NCBI GenBank assembly: GCA_016699445.1
Contig: CP064976.1
Location: 1,178,001 to 1,242,000, forward strand
Length of the DNA: 64,000 nt
Direction of reading: 5' to 3'
Origin: Deltaproteobacteria bacterium
GTDB lineage: Bacteria > UBA10199 > JACPAL01 > GCA-016699445
Shown: positions 45,046 to 53,801 of the stretch, piece after piece
How positions within the stretch are numbered: position 1 is the stretch's first letter
How the letters are laid out: each line of letters begins with the position of its first letter
Notes under the pieces: model-generated
The model's input: the letters and a program-made list of their open reading frames with translations, nothing else
What the model was told of the DNA's origin: nothing
Databases searched by the model: none
Made by a program: the position numbers and the translations under genes

Positions 45046-46719
45046 TTAGCGCTGTGAAGCGTAGGCATATTTTGCAAATGCCTTGGCTTTAGCAAACTCA
45101 CCGCTCACGGAAGCATCTGGAATCATCGGCCAGGGTCCCAGGTTGGATTCTGAAAATGGGGTTTTATGTTTCATCAAATCAAAAAAGGTCTCTATTTTTT
45201 TAAGATAGTAGGGTTTGCTATGAGAAAGATCGACGGCATCTTTAAAGCTCACAAGAGCTTCAGGAATGTGTCCTGTCAGAGCCAATAAATTTGCGGCTGT
45301 CCCGCAGACAGCAGCCAAAACATCGCCACGTGGGGATTTTTCCATAATTTTGAATTCCTGATCTTCGATCTTTTTTCCCAAAAGATACAAGACCACTTCC
45401 TCTTTTAAAAATCGTTCAACCTTACCCCATGTTTCAAAATGAGGTGGGAGAAAAGTTTTGATTTGGCTCAAAAGAGTTTCTAAACTTTTTTGATAAAGAG
45501 GATAGGCGCTCAAAAACTCTCGTGAAAGCTCATGAAGTGAAGATCTAAAAACTTTCACCTCTTCACTTTCAGAAAAATTCAAAAATTTTTGTCGGGAATA
45601 CCGCGTGTCGGGATTTACCCAATCTACTAAAAAATGAAAGCCCACTTGCAAAGGGGCTGGGATAATTTGTTTAGGATTGTAAGGTTTTACAAAAACATAA
45701 GGACTCTTCACTTGAAACTCAAATTTACCTAAAACAGGAGTACGTAAAATCTCGGGAGATTGATTCAAAGAGACAGAATCATAAGGAGTTTTATAAACAG
45801 TTTCTTTCTTCTCTTCTCGCTTTTCATTCTTCTTTTCTTCAGATTCTTTATCTTGCTGTGAGCTCTTTTTCTGAGAAGGTTCTTCGTCTCCATATTCTTT
45901 TAAAATATAGAGCCAAAAATCAAACCAACCATCGCCTTCCTCATCTTTGAAATGGGCTTTTAAATGATGAAGTCCTGCCGGAATTTGAGATGTGGCTAGA
46001 AGAGATGCATTCCACGAAATAAGACTGGGATCCAGGCCTGTAATTTGGTCTGGATGAACGACTTTGCCTTCAAAACCTAAAGCTTGAAGAGAAACATATT
46101 CTTTTTTTCCTTGTGGAATGTATAAAGTTTTATCGTTCAAAAAATGGGTATTAAAGGGTAAGTCCTCAGGCGCCTCAAACCGTGAAGGCTTGATCTCAAT
46201 TTCCATTTTTTCAATAAGATCTCTTAAATCATCCGGTCGATCCTGTACTTTTTTAAGATCTTTCACAAACTCTTGAAGTGCTGCAGGATCTGAAAGTTTT
46301 TTTAGTTTGGCCAGAATCAAAGCCACGCGAACAGGTTCAATCACATTCATGATTTTTTGAGACAAACTTAAATCAATTTTATTCTTCTGAAAAAATGTCA
46401 GACTGATAAGCTCTTGATCAAAGTGGTCTGGATTTTCTTGAAGAGAAAACGAGAGATAATTAACTAAATCTTCTTTTTTATCGACCGTTTGAGAAAAAAG
46501 CAGACCATTCGCCAGTGTTTTTAATCTTTGGTAAAATGTCTGCGTTTTCACATCTTGAGGATGAGACAGAAGTGCTTGGGATAAAGAGGAACGAGTCAAA
46601 GATGAATCTACTGATTTATTCTGGATTTGAGATATCAGCCTCAAAGTTCCTTGCAAAACCTCCGGATTTTCTTTTTCAAAATGCAAGGTTCGCAACATTT
46701 GAATAACTGTCGGAGTCAT
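45046..46719 (-). CDS. Unrecognised 557-residue, probably cytoplasmic protein
   Basis: No signal peptide or transmembrane segment. The N-terminal ~200 residues look like helical repeats; the middle includes a beta-rich segment (LGFEGKVVHPDQITGLDPSLISWNASLL) followed by a highly charged Lys/Glu/Ser linker of about 45 residues (near residues 270-315). The C-terminal part ends with helical segments including LLALTGHIPEALVSFKDAVDLSHS, TPR-like in character. It overlaps the upstream small gene by four bases (ATGA), so translation is coupled. Function unknown. Confidence 0.6.
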   Translation of the reverse strand: MTPTVIQMLRTLHFEKENPEVLQGTLRLISQIQNKSVDSSLTRSSLSQALLSHPQDVKTQTFYQRLKTLANGLLFSQTVDKKEDLVNYLSFSLQENPDHFDQELISLTFFQKNKIDLSLSQKIMNVIEPVRVALILAKLKKLSDPAALQEFVKDLKKVQDRPDDLRDLIEKMEIEIKPSRFEAPEDLPFNTHFLNDKTLYIPQGKKEYVSLQALGFEGKVVHPDQITGLDPSLISWNASLLATSQIPAGLHHLKAHFKDEEGDGWFDFWLYILKEYGDEEPSQKKSSQQDKESEEKKNEKREEKKETVYKTPYDSVSLNQSPEILRTPVLGKFEFQVKSPYVFVKPYNPKQIIPAPLQVGFHFLVDWVNPDTRYSRQKFLNFSESEEVKVFRSSLHELSREFLSAYPLYQKSLETLLSQIKTFLPPHFETWGKVERFLKEEVVLYLLGKKIEDQEFKIMEKSPRGDVLAAVCGTAANLLALTGHIPEALVSFKDAVDLSHSKPYYLKKIETFFDLMKHKTPFSESNLGPWPMIPDASVSGEFAKAKAFAKYAYASQR

Positions 46720-47009
46720 TTCGGGGATGCTTTGAAAATTTTAAAAAGGACAAAAGCTTCTTGGGAAATCTTAGGTTCAGAAAAAACTTCGTTCACAAAA
46801 TCGACAAGTTGCTGAATTTCACGAGTCATTTCCGTACGGATGGCTTCAGGCGAAAGATTTAAAAACGCCTTAAAATCCTGATGAGGACGGTTTGTTTGTA
46901 AATTGGTCGAGCTCAAAAGAGAGCTAATCAAGTCTCGCTTGAAACTCTCAAATTGAATGGGGAAGTTGAAACTTCCAAGTCCCCCGCTAAAACCCCCAAA
47001 TGAAGACAT
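46716..47009 (-). CDS. Small protein of unknown function, coupled to the 557-residue gene
   Basis: 97 residues, with a glycine/phenylalanine-rich start (MSSFGGFSGGLGSFNFPIQF) followed by helices. No motif is recognised. The stop codon overlaps the start of the downstream 557-residue gene, a two-gene operon. The glycine-rich N-terminus is unlike a signal peptide. Confidence 0.55.
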   Translation of the reverse strand: MSSFGGFSGGLGSFNFPIQFESFKRDLISSLLSSTNLQTNRPHQDFKAFLNLSPEAIRTEMTREIQQLVDFVNEVFSEPKISQEAFVLFKIFKASPK

Positions 47010-47051
47010 AAGGGGGAATTGTAGCGAAATCTAAGCCCCTTATCTAGAGCC

Positions 47052-47998
47052 TTATTCTTGCCAATACCGAAACCAATCTACATCCATCAAAGCGTCTGAG
47101 TGAGGGTAATCGGCTGTGGCATCCGTGATCCAATCGGTACTGGAGTGCCATACATTAAACATAAAATTGGCTGGATTTTGTGGGATGAATGACGCTGTCG
47201 CCATACCATCTGGAATCGTCCATAGAGTCCTCTCGGTCCCATCTACCACAATAAAAAACGCAGCGAGGACGTGTGCCAATCAAAACCCATTTCGTAAAAT
47301 CCCGATGTTGCTAAAAAACCGGGTATGGCTGTGAGAGTCCCTATAGGTGTATCGCTTAAATTGTAAGCCCCCTCTTGACCGACAGGTGTTTGAAAATACT
47401 CTCCGGTCTGTAGATCAATCATCCGCGTTACTTTTCTCAGATGAGTATCGTCCGTGTAGTCTGTCCAACTGGTTAGAAATAAATTATTCGGGTGACTGCA
47501 GGGAATTTCGATATCGATTTCATTATTATCGATAAGGCCATTGGCAGGATTGGTGTCGGTGCCATCATTGGAATAAAGAAAAATCCCATTCACGATTTCT
47601 TCACCATCTGTACAGGAAGCCACTTTCACACGCGTACGATAAGTCCCAAAAGAGAGACGATCGTGAGTCGAAATTTGATTAGCCCACGCAGGACCTGCTC
47701 GATCTGAAGATGTGAGGGCGGCATTGCCTTCCAACACAATCCTCACCACCTGCCCGTCATCAGTACTCGGGGCGCTGGTTTGCGAAGTACCAAAAGTAAT
47801 ACTCCCCATCGCGGGCGATGGTAATTGCAAATCCCAGACACCTGCATTGGTAGTCATTTGTGAAGTCAGTGTCGGCGTCCCACCACTGCCACCTGTAAGT
47901 GTTCCCCCTGTTCCTGAGCTCCCTCCAGACCCGCCCCCAGAAGATGACACACTCGAACACCCGACACAAAAAACTAGGACTAAGAGTCCCCATTTCAT
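47052..47998 (-). CDS. GH16-like glycoside hydrolase lipoprotein (one frameshift)
   Basis: From the ATG at 47998: MKWGLLVLVFCVGCSS, a lipoprotein signal with lipobox VGC, then a Ser/Gly linker and a concanavalin-like beta-sandwich. EIDIE in NGLIDNNEIDIEIPC is the catalytic E-x-D-x-E of glycoside hydrolase family 16 (laminarinases, lichenases, agarases). The break is in the A run 47253-47258 (T on the coding strand); adding one base gives SLRFFIVVDGTERTLW and continues to MNVDWFRYW-type ending (DALMDVDWFRYWQE). Restored length about 315 residues. The start overlaps the aldo/keto reductase stop by four bases. Confidence 0.78.
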
Positions 47999-48987
47999 AA
48001 GCCGTCCTCTTCCCAACTCGGATAAAAACTTCTCAACCATGCGTGAGTCTTCAGGTCGAAAAGTGTTTTGGAAGAAAGAGCTTTCATCTCAGAGACTTTG
48101 GCGCATGAGAGCACGTGGGTCTTTTTTCTCATGCCAGGAATAACCGTCGTGACCGCGGGAAAGCTTAGACAAAATTTCAACGCTAGATCCGGTAATGTGG
48201 GAGCGTCGGCATCCAGGAATTCTTTTAATTTTTCAACCCGCGCGCATGTTTCTTCTAAACGACTTCCGCTGAAATAGTGCTTCCGCCAATCACGTTTTGG
48301 GAATTGCATCGTCGGTGTAAGAGCTCCTGTCAGCGATCCTTCATCAAAAGGCACACGAGCAATCACAGAGACTTTGTGTTTTTCACAAAGAGGTAAAAGG
48401 TTCTCGACCGGTGATTGATCAAAAATATTAAAAATAACTTGGACCGAATCAATGAGGCCTGAGGCGACTAATTCTAAAGCTGTATCCGGCTGATGATCGT
48501 TAATGGAAATTCCAAAGTATCGAACCTTCCCTTCTTGCTTGAGCTTTTGCACCTCTTCCAACCAGTCGCCTTGGCCTTGCCAATTGGGCGCCCAGACATG
48601 AAGTTGTTGAAGATCCAAAAAATCTGTCTGCAAATTTTTCAGACTCGTTTCTGTCATCTCGCGAATCCAAGACGCTGGAAAAATCTCTCGGACATCACTT
48701 CCCATCTTGGCTGGCCATTGTTCATTTTTAGGAGGGACTTTTGTGGCGATGAAAACTTGATCCCGCATCTTTCGTTTACGTACGACATTCCCTATCAACG
48801 TCTCACTATGCCCGTCTCCATAAACGTAAGCGGTGTCGAAAAAAGTAATGCCACAATCTAGCCCTGTATTCAGAGCTTCCGTCGCTGCGGCATCATCACA
48901 GGCCCCCCACATACCTCCCATGGACCAAGTGCCAAAACCGATTTCGGAAACGGTTAAATTGGATTTTGAAAATTTTCGATATTGCAT
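47995..48987 (-). CDS. Aldo/keto reductase
   Basis: From MQYRKFSKSNLTVSEIGFGTWSMGG the protein shows the AKR TIM-barrel hallmarks: GITFFDTAYVYGDGHSETLIGN (catalytic Asp and Tyr), VFIATKV (Lys), DLQQLHVW (His), KVRYFGISI and the NADPH-binding C-terminal VTTVIPGMRKKTHV. Substrate is not predictable. I chose the ATG at 48987 over the upstream one at 49002 because homologues usually begin near MQYR. Its end overlaps the GH16-like lipoprotein start. It is divergent from the DUF971 gene. Confidence 0.9.
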   Translation of the reverse strand: MQYRKFSKSNLTVSEIGFGTWSMGGMWGACDDAAATEALNTGLDCGITFFDTAYVYGDGHSETLIGNVVRKRKMRDQVFIATKVPPKNEQWPAKMGSDVREIFPASWIREMTETSLKNLQTDFLDLQQLHVWAPNWQGQGDWLEEVQKLKQEGKVRYFGISINDHQPDTALELVASGLIDSVQVIFNIFDQSPVENLLPLCEKHKVSVIARVPFDEGSLTGALTPTMQFPKRDWRKHYFSGSRLEETCARVEKLKEFLDADAPTLPDLALKFCLSFPAVTTVIPGMRKKTHVLSCAKVSEMKALSSKTLFDLKTHAWLRSFYPSWEEDGL

Positions 48988-49017
48988 GGAACAATTTAAC
49001 ATCCTAATCGCCCCACC

Positions 49018-49347
49018 ATGTCTACACCAAAATCTATCACTCTGTCAGAAGACCCCAAAGGTATCGTCATCGCCTGGGATGATGGGCATTCTGCCATTTA
49101 CCCCTTTTCATTTTTGCGTAAAGCTTGCCCATGCGCTGTCTGTAAAGGTGAGCGACTTCCCTTTGACCCAGATCCTTTAGCCTTGCCTGTCTACAAACCT
49201 CTCCCTCCCAATATGACCGCGGCTAAAGACATGTTCAAAATCGGTCGCTATGCCATTGGATTTAAATGGGGTGCTGGACACGATACCGGCATCTATTCTT
49301 TCGATTATTTAAGAAAAATGTGCCCGTGCTCTGAGTGTGCGGGTTAA
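49018..49347 (+). CDS. DUF971-family protein
   Basis: 109 residues. ITLSEDPKGIVIAWDDGHSAIYPFSFLRKACPCAVC and FKWGAGHDTGIYSFDYLRKMCPC are the two halves of the DUF971 (gamma-butyrobetaine-hydroxylase N-terminal-like) domain, with CPCAVC and CPCSEC cysteine pairs probably binding metal. Stand-alone members are common in proteobacteria; some are linked to iron-sulfur or folding functions, which is inference. It converges with the metallo-hydrolase gene with a 4-bp overlap. Confidence 0.88.
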   Translation: MSTPKSITLSEDPKGIVIAWDDGHSAIYPFSFLRKACPCAVCKGERLPFDPDPLALPVYKPLPPNMTAAKDMFKIGRYAIGFKWGAGHDTGIYSFDYLRKMCPCSECAG

Positions 49348-50219
49348 GGTTGATGCCCGGGAATGATTTTTATTTCTGGGTGATTTTTTGAAAACTCATG
49401 CAGTTTTTTTAAAGTCTTCCAAGCCAGAGGACCATCTTCTTCCATCCACTGAATCAACAACGACTTAGGCAGTGGAACAGTCACATTTTCCATCACCCAC
49501 GCAGCGTCTCCTGTGAGTAATACAGGCTGGCCTTGTGAAGGCGGCGGTGTAACGAGAAGAGATTGATGTCCCGGCGTATGGCCAGGAGTTGAGATCAGTC
49601 TTAAAAAACCATCCTGAAAAAGATCGATCGTCTTATCAAAATTTTCAAACGGAATACTTTTTGAATAATCCACCAACTCCAGACGATGGGCCAAACCTTC
49701 CAACTGATCGCGCATCACACCACGACCGCGTGCCTTCCAGCGATCCACATGAGCCTGGGACCATTCCTCACGACTCACAACAATTTTAGCATTGGGAAAA
49801 TCTCTCAACCCTCCCGCATGATCATAATGAAGATGAGAAATAATTATGTAACGAACATCCTGAGGATCAATCCCTTCACGCGCAAGCTGCAGTGCCGCTG
49901 GATCTTTTTGAGAATCAAATTCTAAAGGGAGTAAGCTATTGGCCAAACGATGCACCCACCAACTTTGTTCCTGAGAAACAAATTCTTCCCCCAATCCTGA
50001 ATCAAAAAGAATAAGTCCCTTTTGAGGATGTCGGATCACATAAAATGGAATTGGAATGCGTACCGACTTCCACTCTCCCCCACTGACCATAAAAGCATAG
50101 TTCGTTTTAAAATAGCCTGTTGTATAGGCTGTGACGATATTCTGAGCCGAAAGAGGAAGAGAGAGTATCAACGCGGAAATCAAAAAGAGATTTTTTAATT
50201 TCTGGGCATAATGAGTCAT
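49344..50219 (-). CDS. Exported metallo-beta-lactamase-fold hydrolase, AHL-lactonase-like
   Basis: 291 residues with a signal peptide (KNLFLISALILSLPLSA). ISHLHYDHAGG is the HxHxDH zinc motif, with further ligands in STPGHTPGH and VLLTGDAAW and a final His in PGHQP. The layout resembles AiiA-type N-acyl-homoserine lactonases, but periplasmic location and distance from the characterised enzymes make the substrate uncertain. It follows the Phd/nucleotidyltransferase pair by a 4-bp overlap. Confidence 0.8.
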   Translation of the reverse strand: MTHYAQKLKNLFLISALILSLPLSAQNIVTAYTTGYFKTNYAFMVSGGEWKSVRIPIPFYVIRHPQKGLILFDSGLGEEFVSQEQSWWVHRLANSLLPLEFDSQKDPAALQLAREGIDPQDVRYIIISHLHYDHAGGLRDFPNAKIVVSREEWSQAHVDRWKARGRGVMRDQLEGLAHRLELVDYSKSIPFENFDKTIDLFQDGFLRLISTPGHTPGHQSLLVTPPPSQGQPVLLTGDAAWVMENVTVPLPKSLLIQWMEEDGPLAWKTLKKLHEFSKNHPEIKIIPGHQP

Positions 50220-50842
50220 ATTAACTTTTTCTTCTCACTTTCCAGCAAGTTTGAGACTTTCTGAGGAGAGAGTTTTTTTCGGATTGCTTGCTCTTGAACA
50301 AATTTTACAACCTTCAAGGCATCTTCAACATTACCCGCATGGCATCTAGCTATTAGCCGGACGGAATCTATCACCGGCTGCTCCAAAAGCAGCAACGCAT
50401 TCACCCCATCAATACCCGATTGCCAGAATTTATAAGCGCACAAACGATCCACGATCAAATCCTCAATGGATATGATTCTTAAATGCCTCTTACCGACTTC
50501 GACTAATCTTACTTTTTCTCCAGCACCTAAGTGAGATCCTGGAAATTCTATATAGAACCCGCGCTTTCGATCGACAAAATCCTTCCCAATTTTTTCAAAA
50601 CCTAAATCCAACATGAGTTTTGCCAAATCTTTCCCGCCATCTGTCACCATATCAATATCGGCTGTAGAATATTTGCCTAAGGTATAAAATTCGACGGCCG
50701 CACCACCAACCAAAATGGGATCTCGCTCAATCGATTGCAAGGCCTCAGCGAGCACAGAAGCGATGAGCAGGGTCTTTTCCGGGCCTTTTTTGAGCTTAGA
50801 AAGTCCATCCAATTCTTTTTTCCATTCAGCGATCAAGCTCAC
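50216..50842 (-). CDS. DUF6036-like nucleotidyltransferase, putative toxin
   Basis: From GTG at 50842, preceded by AGAGGAGA, the protein has about 208 residues. LVGGAAVEFYTLGKYSTADIDMV is a minimal nucleotidyltransferase motif (GG...D.D), and SIEDLIVDRLCAYKFW is a typical later segment. The longer start at 50911 would overlap the antitoxin frame by 86 bases and has no ribosome site. It overlaps the Phd-like gene by 17 bases. A nucleotidyltransferase paired with an antitoxin suggests a toxin that transfers nucleotides to tRNA or protein. Confidence 0.7.
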   Translation of the reverse strand: MSLIAEWKKELDGLSKLKKGPEKTLLIASVLAEALQSIERDPILVGGAAVEFYTLGKYSTADIDMVTDGGKDLAKLMLDLGFEKIGKDFVDRKRGFYIEFPGSHLGAGEKVRLVEVGKRHLRIISIEDLIVDRLCAYKFWQSGIDGVNALLLLEQPVIDSVRLIARCHAGNVEDALKVVKFVQEQAIRKKLSPQKVSNLLESEKKKLI

Positions 50843-51185
50843 GGACCGTCTCCTCTTTATACTTCTTTTGACCTTTGCGGCTAAGCTTTGAAATATCAAA
50901 AAGAGACACAACCGAGTCTCTTACTTTTTCCCGACTTTCTTTTTCTTTTTTCCATTCTTCAAAATTAATGGGTTTTTCGTTTGAGAGAAGTGAGCCTTGT
51001 GGAGAGGTTAAATAAAGAAAATCATCATAAGATAAAAGCACTGCCGTAGGCCTGCCATTTGTGGTCAATACGACTTTCTTACCATGACTTTGGAGGTTTT
51101 TAACAATCAACGAAAGTCGGGCCTTCACCCAAGATAATGGCTGAAAGTCCAATGAGGATAATTCGATAGTAGGCATTGTTAACAT
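50826..51185 (-). CDS. Phd/YefM-like antitoxin
   Basis: 119 residues. LSSLDFQPLSWVKARLSLIVKNLQSHGKKVVLTTNGRPTAVLLSYDDFLYL is the Phd/YefM fold that binds DNA and the partner toxin. The charged C-terminal tail (EEWKKEKESREKVRDSV...) is longer than usual and would contact the partner. The likely start is ATG 51185, although an ATG three codons later is also possible. A strong inverted repeat lies immediately upstream. The partner is a nucleotidyltransferase rather than the usual Doc/YoeB. Confidence 0.75.
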   Translation of the reverse strand: MLTMPTIELSSLDFQPLSWVKARLSLIVKNLQSHGKKVVLTTNGRPTAVLLSYDDFLYLTSPQGSLLSNEKPINFEEWKKEKESREKVRDSVVSLFDISKLSRKGQKKYKEETVRELDR

Positions 51186-51194
51186 AGTCCATAT

Positions 51195-51218
51195 TTTAGA
51201 CTATAATTTTAGTCTAAA
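51195..51218. promoter_or_regulatory. Operator-like palindrome upstream of the Phd-like gene
   Basis: Perfect nine-base arms TTTAGACTA (51195-51203) and TAGTCTAAA (51210-51218) with a six-base AT spacer, ending ten bases before the antitoxin ATG. A partial copy (ATAGTCCATA) lies just inside. This is the expected position and form of a Phd/YefM operator. Confidence 0.65.
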
Positions 51219-51231
51219 TCAAGGTCTATCA

Positions 51232-52140
51232 TTAACGCCACTTCGCACACACCTTTTTAAAATTACAATACCGACAGGTCATTTCGTTTTCGGTGAAGGG
51301 GAAGTTAGATTCTTCGGCGATGTTTTTGGCTTCGTCTTTCAAGACGCGCTTCATCCCCGCAATCGAATTGCGCAGGTAATGTTTTGCGAAATCCATCTTC
51401 GCCTCGATCATTTGGCGGACATTTTCTTTGGCGATATTGACATTGGCTTCAACCGTCTTGATTGAGGTCGCCGGAATTTTGAAATGCTCTTTGGAAAATA
51501 AGCCATAACAATCGAGCTGAATCTCGTTGTCGACATCTTCTGTTCTTCCCGTCTTCCAATCCACAATCTTCAAGCCTTCCTGATCCATGAAGGCAAAATC
51601 GATTTTGACGTAAATGAGAGAGCCTTCGAAATCGAATTCTTGCAGAGTCTCGATCAGTTTCCAATTTTCGACCGGCACCGGCTGCACGAGCCGGGGAAAC
51701 GTGATCGTGAAAAAATTTGTCAGACATCTCTTGGCCGTCTCATGGATTTCCATCCATTTGGAATCCGGGATCTTCGACTCGTACTCATGCTCGAAAAGTC
51801 CGACGACTTTTTTTATCTTTCGGTAATTTTTATCGCGAGACTCCCGAAATTCCTTCCGCATCCGCGCCGTCATATCGGACAAATATTTCTCCAAATTCAT
51901 CTGTCGCGTGGTCACATAGTTTTTCAAAGCGGTTTCAATCGTATGATGCACAATCTCTCCCACCCACATGTGACGGCTTTTGAGATTTTTGAGTATATAA
52001 AGTTCACGCGTCATTGCAGGGGCCGACGCATCCCATCCACCCCAAGACCCATAGTGATGGTAATAATATTGGCGAGGACATTCCCGAAACTTCTCATCAC
52101 GAGATTTAGACCAGGAAAATTTGTTTTCAAAAACTCCCAT
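51232..52140 (-). CDS. Cas4/RecB-like PD-(D/E)XK nuclease with Fe-S cluster cysteines
   Basis: 302 residues. The start KFSWSKSRDEKFRECPRQYYYHHY is the N-terminal arm typical of RecB-type nucleases. YVKIDFAFMDQEGLKIVDWKTGR supplies the catalytic Asp, Asp-x-Lys. C21 and a C-terminal C289, C292, C298 cluster (CX2CX5C) match the four-Cys [4Fe-4S] pattern of AddB/Cas4. The gene begins at an ATG sharing one base with the DUF4143 gene's stop (TAATG), so the two are translationally coupled. No other cas genes or CRISPR array are near. Confidence 0.82.
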   Translation of the reverse strand: MGVFENKFSWSKSRDEKFRECPRQYYYHHYGSWGGWDASAPAMTRELYILKNLKSRHMWVGEIVHHTIETALKNYVTTRQMNLEKYLSDMTARMRKEFRESRDKNYRKIKKVVGLFEHEYESKIPDSKWMEIHETAKRCLTNFFTITFPRLVQPVPVENWKLIETLQEFDFEGSLIYVKIDFAFMDQEGLKIVDWKTGRTEDVDNEIQLDCYGLFSKEHFKIPATSIKTVEANVNIAKENVRQMIEAKMDFAKHYLRNSIAGMKRVLKDEAKNIAEESNFPFTENEMTCRYCNFKKVCAKWR

Positions 52141-53303
52141 TAAAGCCTCTCTATATATTCCAAAGCTTGTTGGTAGGGAGAAACGATAATGTTGCCGACT
52201 TTTCTGGGTACAGCATCTCTACTAATACATAGACCTTCTGAGTTTTTGATTTCATCTACGATCGTTTGAAGAGTCCTTAATTCTTTTTCTTTTACTTGAG
52301 AGGATGATTTAAATTCGACAAAAAGTATTGGTTTTCCTGGACGCTCAACAACAAGATCAATCTCAACATCATTTGTGTCAAAATAAGAAAAGCGAAAATC
52401 TTTTTTTGCATAGTCATTATATCTAAATATTTCCAAAAGCATTAAATGCTCAAAGGCACGACCATATTCAGATGAGCCTTCTCTGAGCTCTATATTTAAT
52501 TCCCCACTCAAAGCACGCTTCACACCCGGATCAAAAAAGTAAAATTTTGGATGTGTCACCTGTCTTTTTCTCAAAGCTCTAGTGTAGGCCGGCAAGGTAA
52601 AACCCAACCAGGTATCTTCTATAATTTCAAAATAGGAGCGTATTGTTTTAGAATCGATACCCACATCACGGGCAAAATTTGTATACGAAAGAATCTGTCC
52701 ATTCTCTTGCGCTGCTAAAGGCAAAAAACGGCGAAAGGCTGTTAAATCTCTGACCAAACCTTCCATCTGAATTTCTTCTTTAAGATAGGTCAAAGCATAA
52801 GCTCTTAAAAAATCTTTTTTTGATTCACTATCATCTTCAAAAGAAAAAATTTTGGGGAGAGTTCCAAAAGACATGGCCTCTTTTAAATCGAAGGATTTCC
52901 CTAGCTCAGAAAATGTTAATGGATGAAGGTGATAACTAAAAGCTCTTCCGGCAAGAAGATTAGCTTTCCCTCTTTTAAGCTTTCGTGCGCTGGAACCTGT
53001 AAGAGCAAAAAATCTCTTTTTATTTTTTTCGATCTGTCGATGCACCTCATCAAGTACGAAAGGGATTTTTTGAACTTCATCCACCACCACCCAACTCACA
53101 GAATCAGGCAAGGAATTGATCATTTCACCAAAAAGAGAAGGGTTCAAAATAATTTTATGTTCTAAATCAGCATCGAGAAAATTAAACCAATGAGCATTGT
53201 GAAGAAGTTCTATCTGCTGAAGCCAGGTAGACTTGCCTACTCCACGAGGACCAAAGAGAAAAAAACTGTGTTTTTTTGGTGGGTTAAGACTTCTAAGGAA
53301 CAT
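52140..53303 (-). CDS. DUF4143-type AAA ATPase
   Basis: 387 residues. FLFGPRGVGKSTWL is the Walker A motif, WVVVDEVQKIP the Walker B, and FALTGSSARKLKRGKANLLAGRAFSYHLHPLTFSEL is the diagnostic post-Walker segment. The C-terminal winged-helix and PD-(D/E)XK-like part (IDLVVERPGKPILFVEFKSS) is the DUF4143 domain. Such ATPases are widespread and poorly understood. It is coupled to the downstream nuclease gene by a TAATG overlap. An inverted repeat surrounds its promoter/start. Confidence 0.88.
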   Translation of the reverse strand: MFLRSLNPPKKHSFFLFGPRGVGKSTWLQQIELLHNAHWFNFLDADLEHKIILNPSLFGEMINSLPDSVSWVVVDEVQKIPFVLDEVHRQIEKNKKRFFALTGSSARKLKRGKANLLAGRAFSYHLHPLTFSELGKSFDLKEAMSFGTLPKIFSFEDDSESKKDFLRAYALTYLKEEIQMEGLVRDLTAFRRFLPLAAQENGQILSYTNFARDVGIDSKTIRSYFEIIEDTWLGFTLPAYTRALRKRQVTHPKFYFFDPGVKRALSGELNIELREGSSEYGRAFEHLMLLEIFRYNDYAKKDFRFSYFDTNDVEIDLVVERPGKPILFVEFKSSSQVKEKELRTLQTIVDEIKNSEGLCISRDAVPRKVGNIIVSPYQQALEYIERL

Positions 53304-53311
53304 ATTCCGAT

Positions 53312-53324
53312 AATGTCTGACATT
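53312..53324. promoter_or_regulatory. Inverted repeat at the DUF4143 ATPase start
   Basis: AATGTC-T-GACATT is a perfect palindrome nine bases before the ATG of the ATPase (minus strand); the start itself lies in a GGAA-CATA-TTCC repeat. Comparable symmetry surrounds the start of the DUF234 ATPase in this window. Confidence 0.35.
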
Positions 53325-53346
53325 TTAGGAGTGAAGTCTACTATTT

Positions 53347-53694
53347 TTAACCTTCCTCATCTTCCAAATGAAACTTATGGAGAAACCGATGAACAATCGG
53401 GGCCATGACAACCAAAATAGAACTTAAAAAAACGATACCACTAAAGAGAGCATAAAAAGAAGCAAAGAGCTTTCCAGCAATCGTCGTGATGGGATTCATT
53501 GGGCCCATGCCGGTTAATATCATCGAAGCATTAAGAAAAGCATCGATCCAGCTGAGCTCTGCAAATTCATGGTACCCCCAGACACCAAGACCTAAAGCCA
53601 AGGAAGCCATCAAAAATGCAGCGCTGATATTTTTTAAAAGTCTTTTGTAATATTCAACTTTTGGGATGAGGGGCTTTGTATGATGTTCAAACAT
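53347..53694 (-). CDS. Small membrane protein, ion-channel-pore-like
   Basis: From the ATG at 53694, about 115 residues with two or three hydrophobic helices. Between them FLNASMILTGMGPMNPITTIAGKLFASFYALFSGIVFLSS resembles the pore region and inner helix of two-helix potassium-channel-like proteins, though a TVGYG selectivity filter is absent. A longer start at 53781 adds a charged tail that is probably not translated. Function is unproven. Confidence 0.55.
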   Translation of the reverse strand: MFEHHTKPLIPKVEYYKRLLKNISAAFLMASLALGLGVWGYHEFAELSWIDAFLNASMILTGMGPMNPITTIAGKLFASFYALFSGIVFLSSILVVMAPIVHRFLHKFHLEDEEG

Positions 53695-53801
53695 GTCTTT
53701 TTTTAGTGGGAAACCCACTAAGCTACAATCAAAAAGATCCTTTACACCTAGATTTTCAACGTTGTACTGACGTCCGACCATTTATAAACCAAGGAGACCG
53801 C

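Noticed and set aside
51232..52140. Cas4 of a CRISPR system
   Set aside because: No cas1/cas2, array or other cas gene nearby; the partner is a DUF4143 ATPase. Cas4-like is a fold statement only.
53676..53801. N-terminal extension of acyl-CoA dehydrogenase
   Set aside because: The ATG at 53802 has AAGGAG just upstream and matches the family's start.
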